Shown here one piece after another: positions 15,808 to 24,493 of a DNA stretch of 38,894 nucleotides (within the stretch, counting starts at the first letter, position 1; the number at the start of each line of letters is the position of its first letter). This DNA comes from an uncultured Oscillospiraceae bacterium (GTDB taxonomy: Bacteria; Bacillota; Clostridia; Oscillospirales; Ruminococcaceae): positions 1-38,894 of the forward strand of contig CANNTZ010000016.1 of the NCBI GenBank assembly GCA_947522735.1, written 5' to 3'. The notes below the pieces were generated by a model, which made no database searches, had not been told where the DNA came from, and saw only the letters and a list, made by a program, of their open reading frames with translations. Position numbers and translations under genes: made by a program.

Positions 15808-16683
15808 ATGTCAAAGCAAATCGATTATATGCGGATAGAGCGGCGCTCGCGGACAAAAAAGCTCGTGTTCAACGTAATAGTCTACGCGTTCCTGACGCTG
15901 TGGGCGATTGTCGTGCTGTTCCCGTTTTACTGGATGCTGCTCACCTCCGTCAAGAGCTACGGCGCATACAACTCGGAATATGTCCCCCGCTTCTTCACCC
16001 TCTCGCCGACGCTGCAAAACTACGCCGACGCGTTCACCGCCGTGCCGCTCGGACGCTACTTCATCAACACCGTGATATTCACCCTTGCGACGACGGCGAT
16101 AATGATAGCGGTGATAACCTTGGCGGCATTCGCCTTTGCGCGGCTGGAGTTCCGCGGCAAAAGCCTCGCCTTCACGCTGCTGCTCTCGCTGATGATGATA
16201 CCGAGCGAGCTTGTGATAATCACAAACTTCGTCACGATAACCGACCTGAACATGCGCAACACCTTCTGGGGGCTTATCCTGCCCTCAGTCACGTCGGTGT
16301 TCTATATCTACCTGCTAAAGGAGAATTTCGCGCAGATACCGGACGAGCTGTACTACGCCGCCAAGGTGGACGCGACGAGCGACCTTAAATATCTGTTCAA
16401 GGTGATGATACCCATCTGCAAGCCGACGATGATAACGATAATCATCCTCAAGGTCATTGAGTGCTGGAACTCCTATGTCTGGCCGCGTCTGATAACCGAC
16501 GACGAGAATTACTTTCTTGTCTCCAACGGCATCCAGTATATCCGCGAGAACGGCTTCGGGCGCGAGAATATCCCCGCGATGATGGCCGCCGTCGTCGTGA
16601 TCTCCGTCCCGCTTATCGCGCTGTTTCTCGTGTTCCGCAAAAAGGTTATGGAGGGCGTTTCGAGAGGGGGCACCAAGGGATGA
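15808..16683 (+). CDS. Carbohydrate ABC permease, UgpE/MalG-like
   Basis: A 291-aa inner-membrane protein with six predicted helices (first near residues 20-45: IVVLFPFYWMLLTSVK) and the EAA loop YYAAKVDATSDLKYLFKVMIP. I chose ATG 15808, with GGGGTGAGAAGG immediately upstream, over the GTG at 15799. It starts 14 bases after the first permease and its stop overlaps the binding protein start as ATGA (16680-16683). Confidence 0.92.
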   Translation: MSKQIDYMRIERRSRTKKLVFNVIVYAFLTLWAIVVLFPFYWMLLTSVKSYGAYNSEYVPRFFTLSPTLQNYADAFTAVPLGRYFINTVIFTLATTAIMIAVITLAAFAFARLEFRGKSLAFTLLLSLMMIPSELVIITNFVTITDLNMRNTFWGLILPSVTSVFYIYLLKENFAQIPDELYYAAKVDATSDLKYLFKVMIPICKPTMITIIILKVIECWNSYVWPRLITDDENYFLVSNGIQYIRENGFGRENIPAMMAAVVVISVPLIALFLVFRKKVMEGVSRGGTKG

Positions 16684-18287
16684 AAAGAGTTGCTGCCGTC
16701 CTGCTGCTGCTTGCGGCGGCTCTGGCGCTGCTTTCCGGCTGCCACGGCTCGCGCGGGCTGAACCCGTTCGTGATTCCGGACGAGCTTGATACCTCACGGG
16801 AATATGAGATAACCTTTTGGGCCAAAAACGACACCAACAAGGCGCAGACGCGCATATATGCGCAGGCGATCTCCGACTTTGAGGCGCTTTATCCGAGCAT
16901 AAGGGTCAATCTGAGGCTCTATACCGACTACGGGCGTATCTACAACGACGTGATCACCAATATCTCGACCGGTACGACGCCTAACGTCTGCATAACCTAT
17001 CCCGACCACATCGCGACATATATGACCGGCGCGAACGTCGTCGTGCCGCTCGGCGGGCTTTTTGAGGACGAAAGGTACGGCTTCGGCGGAAGCGAGCTGC
17101 GCTACGACGCGCCACGGCTTGACGAGTTTGTCCCGCAGTTCCTTGAGGAGTGCCGCTTTGGGGAGGAATATTACGCGGTGCCGTTCATGCGCTCAACCGA
17201 GGCGTGCTACGTCAACAAAACCTATGTCGAGGCGCTCGGCTTCACGCTGCCCGAGACGCTGACATGGGACTTCGTCTGGGAGGTTTCGGAGGCGGCGACC
17301 GCCAAGGACGCCGACGGCGCCTATAAGCTCAACGGCCAGCAGGTGATGCTGCCGTTCATCTACAAATCCACCGACAACATGATGATAACCCAGCTCAGAC
17401 AGCTGGGCGCGGGCTATTCCACCGCCGGAGGCGACGTGCTGATATTCAACGACACGACCGGCGAGCTGCTGAACACCGTCGCGGAGCACACGCAGTCCGG
17501 CGCGTTCTCCACCTTTAAGATATCCGGCTATCCCGCGAACTTTCTCAATGCCGGGCAGTGCGTTTTCGCCGTCGATTCCACCGCCGGAGCGACATGGATG
17601 GGCTATGGCGCGCCGCTGTCCGATATCAGCGAGGACAAGCTCGTCGAGTTTGAGACGGCGGTCATGACGGTGCCGCAGTTCGACCCGGACAACCCGAAAA
17701 TGATCTCGCAGGGGCCGTCGCTGTGCGTTTTTAACAAGGACGACCCGCAGGAGGTGCTCGCGTCATGGCTGTTCGCGCAGTATCTGCTGACTAACGGCGT
17801 GCAGATAGCCTATTCCGAGACGGAGGGCTATGTCCCCGTCACGCTAAAGGCGCAGAACGCGCCGGAATACCGGGAATATCTCTCGGACGGGAGCGGCGAT
17901 GCGGCGCATTATCCCGTCAAGCTCCAGGCGGCGCGGCTGCTGCTCGACCACCTCGACGACACCTTCGTCACGCCGGTATACAACGGCTCGGCCTCGCTGC
18001 GCGACGCGGCGGGACAGCTCATCGAGAGCGTCGCGAAATCGGTGCGCCGCAGGGAGCGGGTGGACGGCGAATACCTCGAACGGCTCTACGATAACGTCGC
18101 CTCGCTCTACCGCCTCGACCAGACCTCGGCTATCGCAGAAAACGGCTCCGGCAGGAGCGAGCTGGGGCCGCTTCCGCCGATATCGGTGGCGCTGCTTGCG
18201 GTGTTGGGCGCGGTTTGGTTGGCAATATTGGCATATCTCGCCATACAAGCCATAAAAAAGCGGAAAAAGTGGAGAAAAAACGTATAG
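16680..18287 (+). CDS. Extracellular solute-binding lipoprotein with a C-terminal membrane helix
   Basis: The substrate-binding protein of the importer, 535 aa. It has a lipoprotein signal peptide with the lipobox LSGC (Cys21), then a family 1-type binding fold (ITFWAKNDTNKAQTRIY, FEALYPSIRVNL, EEYYAVPFMRSTEACYVNK, WDFVWEVSEAAT). It is about 100 residues longer than usual. The extra C terminus ends in a hydrophobic stretch (about 502-525) and a basic tail (KKRKKWRK), so it may be held by both a lipid and a helix. ATG 16680 is supported by AGAGGGGG and the overlapping ATGA. The sugar is unknown. Confidence 0.9.
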   Translation: MKRVAAVLLLLAAALALLSGCHGSRGLNPFVIPDELDTSREYEITFWAKNDTNKAQTRIYAQAISDFEALYPSIRVNLRLYTDYGRIYNDVITNISTGTTPNVCITYPDHIATYMTGANVVVPLGGLFEDERYGFGGSELRYDAPRLDEFVPQFLEECRFGEEYYAVPFMRSTEACYVNKTYVEALGFTLPETLTWDFVWEVSEAATAKDADGAYKLNGQQVMLPFIYKSTDNMMITQLRQLGAGYSTAGGDVLIFNDTTGELLNTVAEHTQSGAFSTFKISGYPANFLNAGQCVFAVDSTAGATWMGYGAPLSDISEDKLVEFETAVMTVPQFDPDNPKMISQGPSLCVFNKDDPQEVLASWLFAQYLLTNGVQIAYSETEGYVPVTLKAQNAPEYREYLSDGSGDAAHYPVKLQAARLLLDHLDDTFVTPVYNGSASLRDAAGQLIESVAKSVRRRERVDGEYLERLYDNVASLYRLDQTSAIAENGSGRSELGPLPPISVALLAVLGAVWLAILAYLAIQAIKKRKKWRKNV

Positions 18288-18295
18288 ATTGAGAA

Positions 18296-18323
18296 TTGAT
18301 TTTTTTCGGATTTCGGCTATAAT
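18296..18323 (+). promoter_or_regulatory. Promoter for the lipoprotein gene at 18389
   Basis: TTGATT (18296-18301) and a perfect TATAAT (18318-18323) are separated by 16 bases, giving a leader of about 60 bases. Confidence 0.75.
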
Positions 18324-18388
18324 CAAAGGTGTTTATTAAATCAGCGCGTGAAATCATCGCGCGCCGCAATTTCAAAGGAGAAAATATC

Positions 18389-19126
18389 ATGAAAAAGCTT
18401 ATCGCAATGCTGCTCGCGCTCGTTATGATCCTGGCGTTCGCAGGATGCAGCAATTCCGGAAACGCCGGCGAGGACAAGAAGTCCGAGGGTGTTATGACCT
18501 ACGCCGAGTATGTCGCAGCCGATATCGATTCCCAGGTCGTCGTCGAGACCTACGTTCAGGCCAAGCAGTCTTGGTGGGACAACAAGGCGACTCTCTACAC
18601 TCAGGACAAGGACGGCGCCTACTTTATCTACAACGCCGCCTGCTCCGAGGAGGACTACGCAAAGCTGACCCCGGGCACCAAGATCAAGGTCACCGGCTAT
18701 AAGGCCGAGTGGTCCGGCGAGATCGAGATTACCGACGCCACCTTCGAGATCGAGGATGGAAGCTATATCGCCTCCGCGCTTGATGCCACCGCTCTTCTCG
18801 GCACCGACGACCTCATCAAGCACCAGAACGAGCTCGTCTCCTTCAAGGGCATGACCGTAGAGGCCTCTCAGCTTGACGGCGAGGACGTCGCGTTCCTCTA
18901 TAGCTGGGACGGCTCCGGCTCCGACGGCGACGACCTCTACTTCAACGTCTCCGTCAATGGTGCAACCTACACCTTCACCGTCGAGTCATACCTCTGCGAC
19001 AGCACCACCGATGTCTACAATGCCGTCAAGGGCCTCCAGATCGGCGACAAGATCGACATGGAGGGCTTCCTCTACTGGTACGAGGGCGTGAACCCGCACA
19101 TCACCTCCGTTACCGCTGCGAAGTAA
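18389..19126 (+). CDS. Secreted lipoprotein with tandem OB-fold-like domains
   Basis: A 245-aa lipoprotein. The signal peptide ends in the lipobox FAGC (Cys20). The mature part appears to have two similar beta-rich domains. The first contains VVVETYVQAKQSWW, TLYTQDKDGAYFIY and GTKIKVTGYKAEW; the second contains ELVSFKGMTVEASQ, LYFNVSVNG and IGDKIDMEGFLYWYEG. These patterns suggest OB folds, as in other small extracellular lipoproteins. The codons are those of a highly expressed gene, and it has its own promoter and terminator. Function unknown; it lies 100 bases after the sugar-binding protein but is a separate unit. Confidence 0.8.
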   Translation: MKKLIAMLLALVMILAFAGCSNSGNAGEDKKSEGVMTYAEYVAADIDSQVVVETYVQAKQSWWDNKATLYTQDKDGAYFIYNAACSEEDYAKLTPGTKIKVTGYKAEWSGEIEITDATFEIEDGSYIASALDATALLGTDDLIKHQNELVSFKGMTVEASQLDGEDVAFLYSWDGSGSDGDDLYFNVSVNGATYTFTVESYLCDSTTDVYNAVKGLQIGDKIDMEGFLYWYEGVNPHITSVTAAK

Positions 19127-19142
19127 GCATTCCCGCACTGTT

Positions 19143-19176
19143 CGGCGATTCCGGTTTTTTCGGAGTCGCCGTTTTT
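19143..19176 (+). terminator. Terminator after the OB-fold lipoprotein
   Basis: CGGCGATTCCG (19143-19153) pairs with CGGAGTCGCCG (19161-19171, one G-U), followed by five T. Confidence 0.85.
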
Positions 19177-19210
19177 GTTATCTATGGCCTCAGGGCGAAA
19201 GGAGCATGGC

Positions 19211-20080
19211 ATGAGCAACGTCTGGTCTCAATATATTCAGGGCGTGAACACGCTCTACACCTCTCGTATGCTTCGCTTTGGCGACAGCTTCCGCGAAAGC
19301 TACACCTCAGCCTTCAACATTCCGGACGGCGGGAGGATACTGGAGGTCGGCTGCGGCCCCGGCGCGCTGTGTCAGGCGCTGCGGCGCTGGTACCCGCGTT
19401 CCGACATCACCGGAGTCGATCTCGACGGCACGTTTATCGAATTTGCGGCGCAGCGCGCGCCGGATATCACCTTCCTCACGGGCGACGTAACCGACCTGCC
19501 GTTTGCGGACTGCTCTTTTAGCGTGACGGTATCCAACACCGTCTCGGAGCACGTCGAGCCGTCAAGGTTTTTCGGCGAGCAGCACCGTGTGCTGAGGCCG
19601 GGCGGGGTGTGCCTTGTGCTCTCGGCGCGGCGTGGAATAAGCGTGCAGGCGCAATGTGTCGCAGAGCGCTCGGCGGAGGAGGAGCGGCTATGGGAAAGGT
19701 GCGGCGCTGTCCATGACGAGCGCAAAAGACGCTACGGCGTCGGCGCGCACCATACGGACGAGGCGGAGCTCCCGCGCCTGATGGAGCGCTATGGCTTCCG
19801 CGGCGTATCGACCGAATATATCGCCGTCAATCTCACGCCGGACGACCCGCAGTATCCGCGCGAAACGGCGCTTGCAATGATCGAATCCTGCCGCCAGAAC
19901 GACCTTGAGGCTATAACGTCAATGGCAAAAAAGGGCGGCGCGCTCACGGCAGGCGAAGCAAAAACACTTGCGGAAATCACAAACGAAAAGTATGACCGGC
20001 GCGTCTCGCTTTATAATGCAGGGCGGCGCCAATGGGACGCCGAGGTCTCGCTGACGATGATAGCGCGTGGAATAAAATAA
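19211..20080 (+). CDS. Class I SAM-dependent methyltransferase
   Basis: A 289-aa cytoplasmic methyltransferase. Motif I, ILEVGCGPGALCQAL, is near residue 42, the acidic motif II is TGVDLDGTFIEFAA, then GDVTDLPFADCSF and HRVLRPGGVCLVL (motifs IV-V). The C-terminal third (from about residue 200) is a helical addition of unknown role. Methyl acceptor not predictable. I chose ATG 19211, which has AAAGGAG 6 bases upstream, rather than the longer open frame. It follows a terminator and ends in a bidirectional terminator. Confidence 0.88.
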   Translation: MSNVWSQYIQGVNTLYTSRMLRFGDSFRESYTSAFNIPDGGRILEVGCGPGALCQALRRWYPRSDITGVDLDGTFIEFAAQRAPDITFLTGDVTDLPFADCSFSVTVSNTVSEHVEPSRFFGEQHRVLRPGGVCLVLSARRGISVQAQCVAERSAEEERLWERCGAVHDERKRRYGVGAHHTDEAELPRLMERYGFRGVSTEYIAVNLTPDDPQYPRETALAMIESCRQNDLEAITSMAKKGGALTAGEAKTLAEITNEKYDRRVSLYNAGRRQWDAEVSLTMIARGIK

Positions 20081-20083
20081 CGC

Positions 20084-20128
20084 AAAAAACGTCCGGTAAC
20101 GGCTGCAACCGCCGCCACCGGACGTTTT
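20084..20128. terminator. Bidirectional terminator
   Basis: AACGTCCGGT (about 20088-20097) pairs with ACCGGACGTT (20117-20126). A run of A to the left and T to the right serve the methyltransferase gene and the converging amino-acid transporter operon. Confidence 0.85.
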
Positions 20129-20138
20129 GAGGTTTTTG

Positions 20139-20900
20139 TCAGAGTATACTCTCGATAAAGCTCTTGATGCGCACGTCCTCCGGGTGCTCAAATATGTCCG
20201 CGACGCCGCCCTGACCGATTATCTCCTGATCGCACATGAACAGTATCTTGTCGGCGGCCTCGCGCGCAAAGCCCATCTCGTGGGTGACGACGAGCATGGT
20301 CATTTTCTCGCGCGCCAGCTTTTTGATGACGGCGAGCACCTCTGCTGTGAGCTGCGGATCGAGCGCAGAGGTGGGCTCGTCGAACAGCAGGATATCGGGA
20401 TCCATCATCAGCGCGCGCGCAATGGCCACACGCTGCTTTTGCCCGCCGGAAAGGGCACTTGGGTGCTCGTTTTCCTTGTCGGCAAGGCCGACCTCGGCAA
20501 GCCGCTCACGGGCACGCGCAACAATCTGCGCCTTTGTCTCCCTTGTGGCGCCCGTCTCCCGTTTGACGGCGAGCGGCGCGCAGATCAGGTTCTCCATTAC
20601 GGTCATGTGCGGAAACAGGTTGAAGCTTTGGAACACCATGCCCATCCGCGAGCAGACGGCGGACGCCTGCTTTTCGCCCACATATACACCGTCCCGCATC
20701 AGTGGCGCTCCCTCGATGAGGATATCGCCGCCGTCGGCGCGCTCAAGGTCGATGAGACAGCGCAGCATGGTGCTCTTGCCGGAGCCGGACGGGCCGATGA
20801 CCGCGACGGTCTCGCCCTTATCGACGGTGAATGACACGCCGTCGAGCACGCAAAGCCCGCCGAAGCTCTTTTTAAGATTATTTACCTCAACATAATGCAC
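20139..20900 (-). CDS. Polar amino-acid ABC transporter ATP-binding protein (GlnQ-like)
   Basis: The 253-aa ATPase of a polar amino-acid importer. Walker A GPSGSGKST is at residues 36-44, the signature ALSGGQKQRVAIARAL, Walker B DILLFDEPTSALDP and the switch VVTHEMGFAREAADK. It is the last gene of a minus-strand operon: binding protein, permease, ATPase. Only 26 bases separate it from the permease. Glutamine, cystine or a related amino acid is possible as substrate. Confidence 0.94.
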   Translation of the reverse strand: MHYVEVNNLKKSFGGLCVLDGVSFTVDKGETVAVIGPSGSGKSTMLRCLIDLERADGGDILIEGAPLMRDGVYVGEKQASAVCSRMGMVFQSFNLFPHMTVMENLICAPLAVKRETGATRETKAQIVARARERLAEVGLADKENEHPSALSGGQKQRVAIARALMMDPDILLFDEPTSALDPQLTAEVLAVIKKLAREKMTMLVVTHEMGFAREAADKILFMCDQEIIGQGGVADIFEHPEDVRIKSFIESIL

Positions 20901-20926
20901 CGTTACGACCTCCCGGACCGGAAAAA

Positions 20927-21577
20927 TCAGAATGTATACTTCTTTTCAAGCCTGCTGAACAGCCTTGTCAGCACCAGATTCATCAGCAGATAGAATATTG
21001 CGGCCACAAGATACGCCGTGGCGTTGACGTCGCGGTTGACCGACGTCTTGGCAAAATAGAGGATCTCGGTGACGCCGATGGCGGTGATGAGCGCGGTGTC
21101 CTTGACGAGGGTGATGCACTCGTTGCTGACTGCGGGCAGGGTCACGCGTATCATCTGCGGCAGCACAATCTTGCAAAGCGTCTGCCATTTGTTCAGCCCC
21201 AGCACCTTCGCCGCCTCGTGCTGTCCGTGGTCCACCGCCATCAGCCCCCCGCGGAATATCTCGCAGAAATAGGCGGCGTAGTTGAGCACAAAGGCGATGC
21301 ACGCCGCCGGAAAGCGGTCAAGCGTCAGGAAGCTTTTGATGAACGGGATGGACGCAAGGCCGTAATAGAAAAAGTAGAGCTGTAGCAGCAGCGGCGAGCC
21401 GCGCATTATCCAGACATATCCGCTCATGACCCAGCGCAGCGGCGCAAAGCTGCTGTTGCGCAGGAAGGTCATCAGCAGCCCGAGCGGTATCGACAGGACT
21501 ATCGTGATAAAGAACAGCCCGACGGTGAATTTCAGTCCCTCGGACATGAGTCCGAACAGTTTGATGATATATTGCAT
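20927..21577 (-). CDS. Polar amino-acid ABC transporter permease (GlnP/HisM-like)
   Basis: A 216-aa permease with about five helices, typical for this family. Marker segments are PLGLLMTFLRNSSFAPLRW, YVWIMRGSPLLLQLYFFYYGL and the EAA loop EAAKVLGLNKWQTLCKIVLP. It is directly downstream of the circularly permuted binding protein (35 bases) and upstream of the ATPase. Likely works as a homodimer since no second permease is present. Confidence 0.94.
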   Translation of the reverse strand: MQYIIKLFGLMSEGLKFTVGLFFITIVLSIPLGLLMTFLRNSSFAPLRWVMSGYVWIMRGSPLLLQLYFFYYGLASIPFIKSFLTLDRFPAACIAFVLNYAAYFCEIFRGGLMAVDHGQHEAAKVLGLNKWQTLCKIVLPQMIRVTLPAVSNECITLVKDTALITAIGVTEILYFAKTSVNRDVNATAYLVAAIFYLLMNLVLTRLFSRLEKKYTF

Positions 21578-21612
21578 TGCTCTTGCTCCATATCCGCTGC
21601 GCCGCGGCTTTG

Positions 21613-22449
21613 TCAGTTGTGCGCGATGATGTAGAAGCCGACGACCGAATCTATGACCAGCGCGTCGATTCGTCCCGCCTTGAGATCCATGTATGCGGTG
21701 ACGTTGTCGGCGTATTCGACGACCTTTTTGACGGATTCATAGGTGGCGGTGTCGCTTTCGAGCGCGTCAAGCGCGGAGGAGCCTGCCTGTAGGCCGACGA
21801 CCTTGTCCTTGAGATCCGCCTTGGAGGCGATGCCGGAGCCGTCGCCGACGACGATAATCTGGCTGTTCGCGATATAGGCCATCGGGATGAACATCTTCTC
21901 GACGCGCTCGTCGGTGATGCTCATGCCGTTCCAGATGCAATCGATATTGCCGCTGCTAAGCTCAAGCTCCTTGGAGTTCCAGTCGATAGGCTGCACGACC
22001 AGCTTGACGCCCAGACGCTTGCAGACCTCTTCTGCGAGGTCGATATCGAAGCCGACAATGTTATTTTCGTCGTCGCGATAGCCCATCGGCGGGAAAGAGT
22101 CGTCGAGGCCCAGCACGAACGTGCCCTTGTTAAGCACCTTCTGGAGCGAATCATCGTCCTCTGCGGCGGTCGTCTCCTCGATTACCACGCCGTCGAGGAT
22201 CACGTCCTCGCCGAACCATTTATTGGAGATATCCTCCGCCGTGCCGTCGGCTATCATTTCCTCAAACGCGTCCCTCACCGCGAGGCCCAACGCGATATCC
22301 TCGTTGCGGAAGCCGATGCCGTACTGCTCCTTGCCGAGATCCTCGTCGAGCACAACGGTCTTATCGTAGCTCCTTGTGCAGCCCGCCAGCATCGCCGAGG
22401 CGATCAGAGCTGCGAGCGCTATCGCCAAAATTTTCTTTAAAGCTTTCAT
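21613..22449 (-). CDS. Circularly permuted polar amino-acid binding lipoprotein
   Basis: The 278-aa binding protein of the importer has a normal signal peptide and lipobox (LAGC, Cys24), but its domains are in swapped order. Residues 28-85 (VVLDEDLGKEQYGIGF, AVRDAFEEMIADGTAEDI, SNKWFGEDVI) are what ends ordinary family members. After the linker DGVVIEETTAAEDD comes the ordinary beginning from residue 101 (SLQKVLNKGTFVLGLDDSFP, GFDIDLAEEVCKRLG, IWNGMSITDERVEKM, LQAGSSALDAL). The protein then stops at residue 278, just after DALVIDSVVGFYIIAHN, where the family normally continues into the moved segment. Both lobes are complete and nothing is duplicated, so the fold and ligand pocket should survive. 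First gene of the operon, with a -10 box at 22487. Confidence 0.9.
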   Translation of the reverse strand: MKALKKILAIALAALIASAMLAGCTRSYDKTVVLDEDLGKEQYGIGFRNEDIALGLAVRDAFEEMIADGTAEDISNKWFGEDVILDGVVIEETTAAEDDDSLQKVLNKGTFVLGLDDSFPPMGYRDDENNIVGFDIDLAEEVCKRLGVKLVVQPIDWNSKELELSSGNIDCIWNGMSITDERVEKMFIPMAYIANSQIIVVGDGSGIASKADLKDKVVGLQAGSSALDALESDTATYESVKKVVEYADNVTAYMDLKAGRIDALVIDSVVGFYIIAHN

Positions 22450-22486
22450 CTTCCCAAATTCCTTTCGTGTCGGATGTTATGGGTAT

Positions 22487-22492
22487 ATTATA
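22487..22492 (-). promoter_or_regulatory. -10 box of the amino-acid importer operon
   Basis: TATAAT on the minus strand, about 38 bases before the ATG. The -35 is not obvious. A 15-base palindrome lies further upstream (22543-22557). Confidence 0.5.
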
Positions 22493-22542
22493 GCACTTTA
22501 GCATAGTAGAACGCTAATGTAAAATCCTGATAAAATACACGC

Positions 22543-22557
22543 AAAACCGGCGGTTTT
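22543..22557. repeat. Palindrome upstream of the amino-acid importer
   Basis: AAAACCG and CGGTTTT flank one base. It lies about 51 bases upstream of the -10 box and may be an operator or chance. Confidence 0.4.
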
Positions 22558-22677
22558 CTCGCGTTTGCTTTCAATAGCTCGAATTTCCGCCGATTTTTGC
22601 GTTTTGAAAATATCGTGATTATGTATGAATCGCAGCGGGCAGAGAGAATTTTTAGGTGGAGAGTGGATAGCGCCCGC

Positions 22678-22708
22678 AAAAAAACGTCCGAGGCCGCAAA
22701 GCCCCGGA
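22678..22708 (-). terminator. Terminator of the FAD oxidoreductase gene
   Basis: On the minus strand, a stem with one mismatch (22687-22694 with 22701-22708) is followed by a run of seven T (plus-strand A 22678-22684). It lies just past the stop at 22723. Confidence 0.65.
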
Positions 22709-22722
22709 GCGGATTTTTGGTT

Positions 22723-24111
22723 TTATTTGAGCTTTCTGCCCATCAGCACGCCCATGACCGACGCCATCATCAGCCCCCGGGTCCAGCCGGAGGAATCTCC
22801 GAGGCAGTGCAGGCCATCGACGTTGGTGTTGAAGCTGGTGTCCATCTTGACCTTGTTGCTGTAAAATTTCAGCTCCGGCGAATAGAGCAGGGTTTCCGTC
22901 GAGGCAAAGCCCGGCACGACCTGATCGACGGCGAGCATGAAGTTGATGATGTTTATCATCGAGCGATAGGGCATTGCCGCTGTGATATCGCCCGCTACGG
23001 CGTCGGGGAGGGTGGGGCGCAGGTTGGACTGGCTCAGCTCCTTGGGCCATGTGCGCTTGCCGTCAAGGATATCGCCGAAGCGCTGGACGAGGATGTGCCC
23101 GTTGGCGAGCATGTTCGTCAGCTCGCCGACCTTCTGTGCATAGGCTATGGGCTGGTTGAAGGGCGAGGAAAAGTTGTGAGAGCAGAGTATCGCAAGGTTT
23201 GTGTTGTCGGATTTCAGCTCTTTATACGAGTGACCGTTGACGACGGCGAGGTTGTTGTCATAATTTTCCTGGCTGACAAAGCCCCCCGGATTCTGGCAGA
23301 AGGTGCGCACCTTGTTCTTGAACGGCTTGGGATAGCCGATCAGCTTGGACTCATAGAGCACGCGGTTGACCTTCTCCATGATCTCGTTGCGAACCTCGAC
23401 GCGCACGCCGATATCGACGGTGCCGGGCTGGTGGGTGATGTTGTGCTCGGCGCAGATGCTTTCGAGCCACTCGGCTCCGCGACGTCCCGTGGCCACAACG
23501 GTGTGTGTGGCGCGTATCTCAAGCTCGCCGTGTCCGTCCTCGGCGTAGACACCGCGGCAGACGTTGTTCTCAAGAATGATGTTTGTGCAGCGATAGCCAA
23601 AGAGCATCTCGACGCCGTGGTCGAGCAGATAACGCTCGATGGCGTAATATATGCCCTGCGCTTTTTCGGTGCCAAGGTGGCGTATCGGGCAATCAACCAG
23701 CTTTAGTCCCGCCTGAATGGCGCGCTTGCGTATCTCCTTGACCTCGTCGCAGTTTCCCACGCCCTCGACATGCGTGTCCGCGCCGAATTCAAGATATATC
23801 TTGTCGGCGTAATCGATTGTCTCCTGCGCCAGCTCCTCGCCGATAAGCGACGGCAGGTCGCCGCCGACCTCGTAGCTCAGCGAGAGCTTGCCGTCAGAGA
23901 AGGCGCCCGCACCTGAAAAGCCTGTGGTGATGTGACAATACGGCTTGCAGTTGACGCATTTGTGTGTCCTGCTCTTCGGGCAGCTGCGCTTTTCGATGGG
24001 TGCGCCCTGCTCGACAAGAACTATCTTCTTTCTCGATCCCAAGCTCAGCATCTCGTATGCCGTGAATATTCCCGCCGGTCCTGCGCCGACGATCACTACG
24101 TCCGCCTGCAT
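22723..24111 (-). CDS. FAD-dependent dehydrogenase/oxidoreductase (COG2509-like)
   Basis: A 462-aa cytoplasmic flavoprotein. The N-terminal Rossmann motif VIVGAGPAGIFTAYE (residues 6-20) binds FAD, and TVVATGRRGAEWL plus the C-terminal LHCLGDSSGWTRGLMMASVM complete the FAD site. Residues 44-59 hold four cysteines (CPKSRTHKCVNCKPYC) that could bind a metal or an iron-sulfur centre. The family is annotated as uncharacterised FAD-dependent dehydrogenases. GAAAGGA lies about 11 bases before the ATG. The gene is monocistronic, with its own near-consensus promoter. Confidence 0.88.
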   Translation of the reverse strand: MQADVVIVGAGPAGIFTAYEMLSLGSRKKIVLVEQGAPIEKRSCPKSRTHKCVNCKPYCHITTGFSGAGAFSDGKLSLSYEVGGDLPSLIGEELAQETIDYADKIYLEFGADTHVEGVGNCDEVKEIRKRAIQAGLKLVDCPIRHLGTEKAQGIYYAIERYLLDHGVEMLFGYRCTNIILENNVCRGVYAEDGHGELEIRATHTVVATGRRGAEWLESICAEHNITHQPGTVDIGVRVEVRNEIMEKVNRVLYESKLIGYPKPFKNKVRTFCQNPGGFVSQENYDNNLAVVNGHSYKELKSDNTNLAILCSHNFSSPFNQPIAYAQKVGELTNMLANGHILVQRFGDILDGKRTWPKELSQSNLRPTLPDAVAGDITAAMPYRSMINIINFMLAVDQVVPGFASTETLLYSPELKFYSNKVKMDTSFNTNVDGLHCLGDSSGWTRGLMMASVMGVLMGRKLK

Positions 24112-24182
24112 TTTAACTCTTTCCTTTCAGCTTTAAAGCGTCGTTGTCCTTTTCAGCTAAACAGCTTGCCCCAAACCAATTA

Positions 24183-24211
24183 ATTTTAACCCATATTCCG
24201 GAGTTTGTCAA
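24183..24211 (-). promoter_or_regulatory. Near-consensus promoter for the FAD oxidoreductase
   Basis: On the minus strand TTGACA (24206-24211) and TAAAAT (24183-24188) are spaced by exactly 17 bases, giving an approximately 65-base leader. Confidence 0.8.
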
Positions 24212-24493
24212 TTAACGCCGTGTTAAATTTGCGATATCCGGGCGCGTCAACGTTTTTGCGCCTTAATGCGGTCTGCAAACAAATTATTGAATTGCGGCGT
24301 TAAGCAGGACGTTAAAAAATCCGGAGCAGCGGCTGAAGCGGTTGCAGGGACGACCGGCTGCTTCTACACCCGACAAACACGGCCTGAGCGCTATCATGTA
24401 TCCCGAAAGCGCTTTGACGCTTTTTCGGATCGACATCCGGCTGCTCTGCATTTCCGCGCCATATCTCGCCATACAGGAGGTACGGGATATTCT

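Noticed and set aside
22597..23706. A 369-codon plus-strand frame over the FAD oxidoreductase
   Set aside because: Antisense shadow; the minus strand carries the FAD-binding motifs, promoter and terminator.
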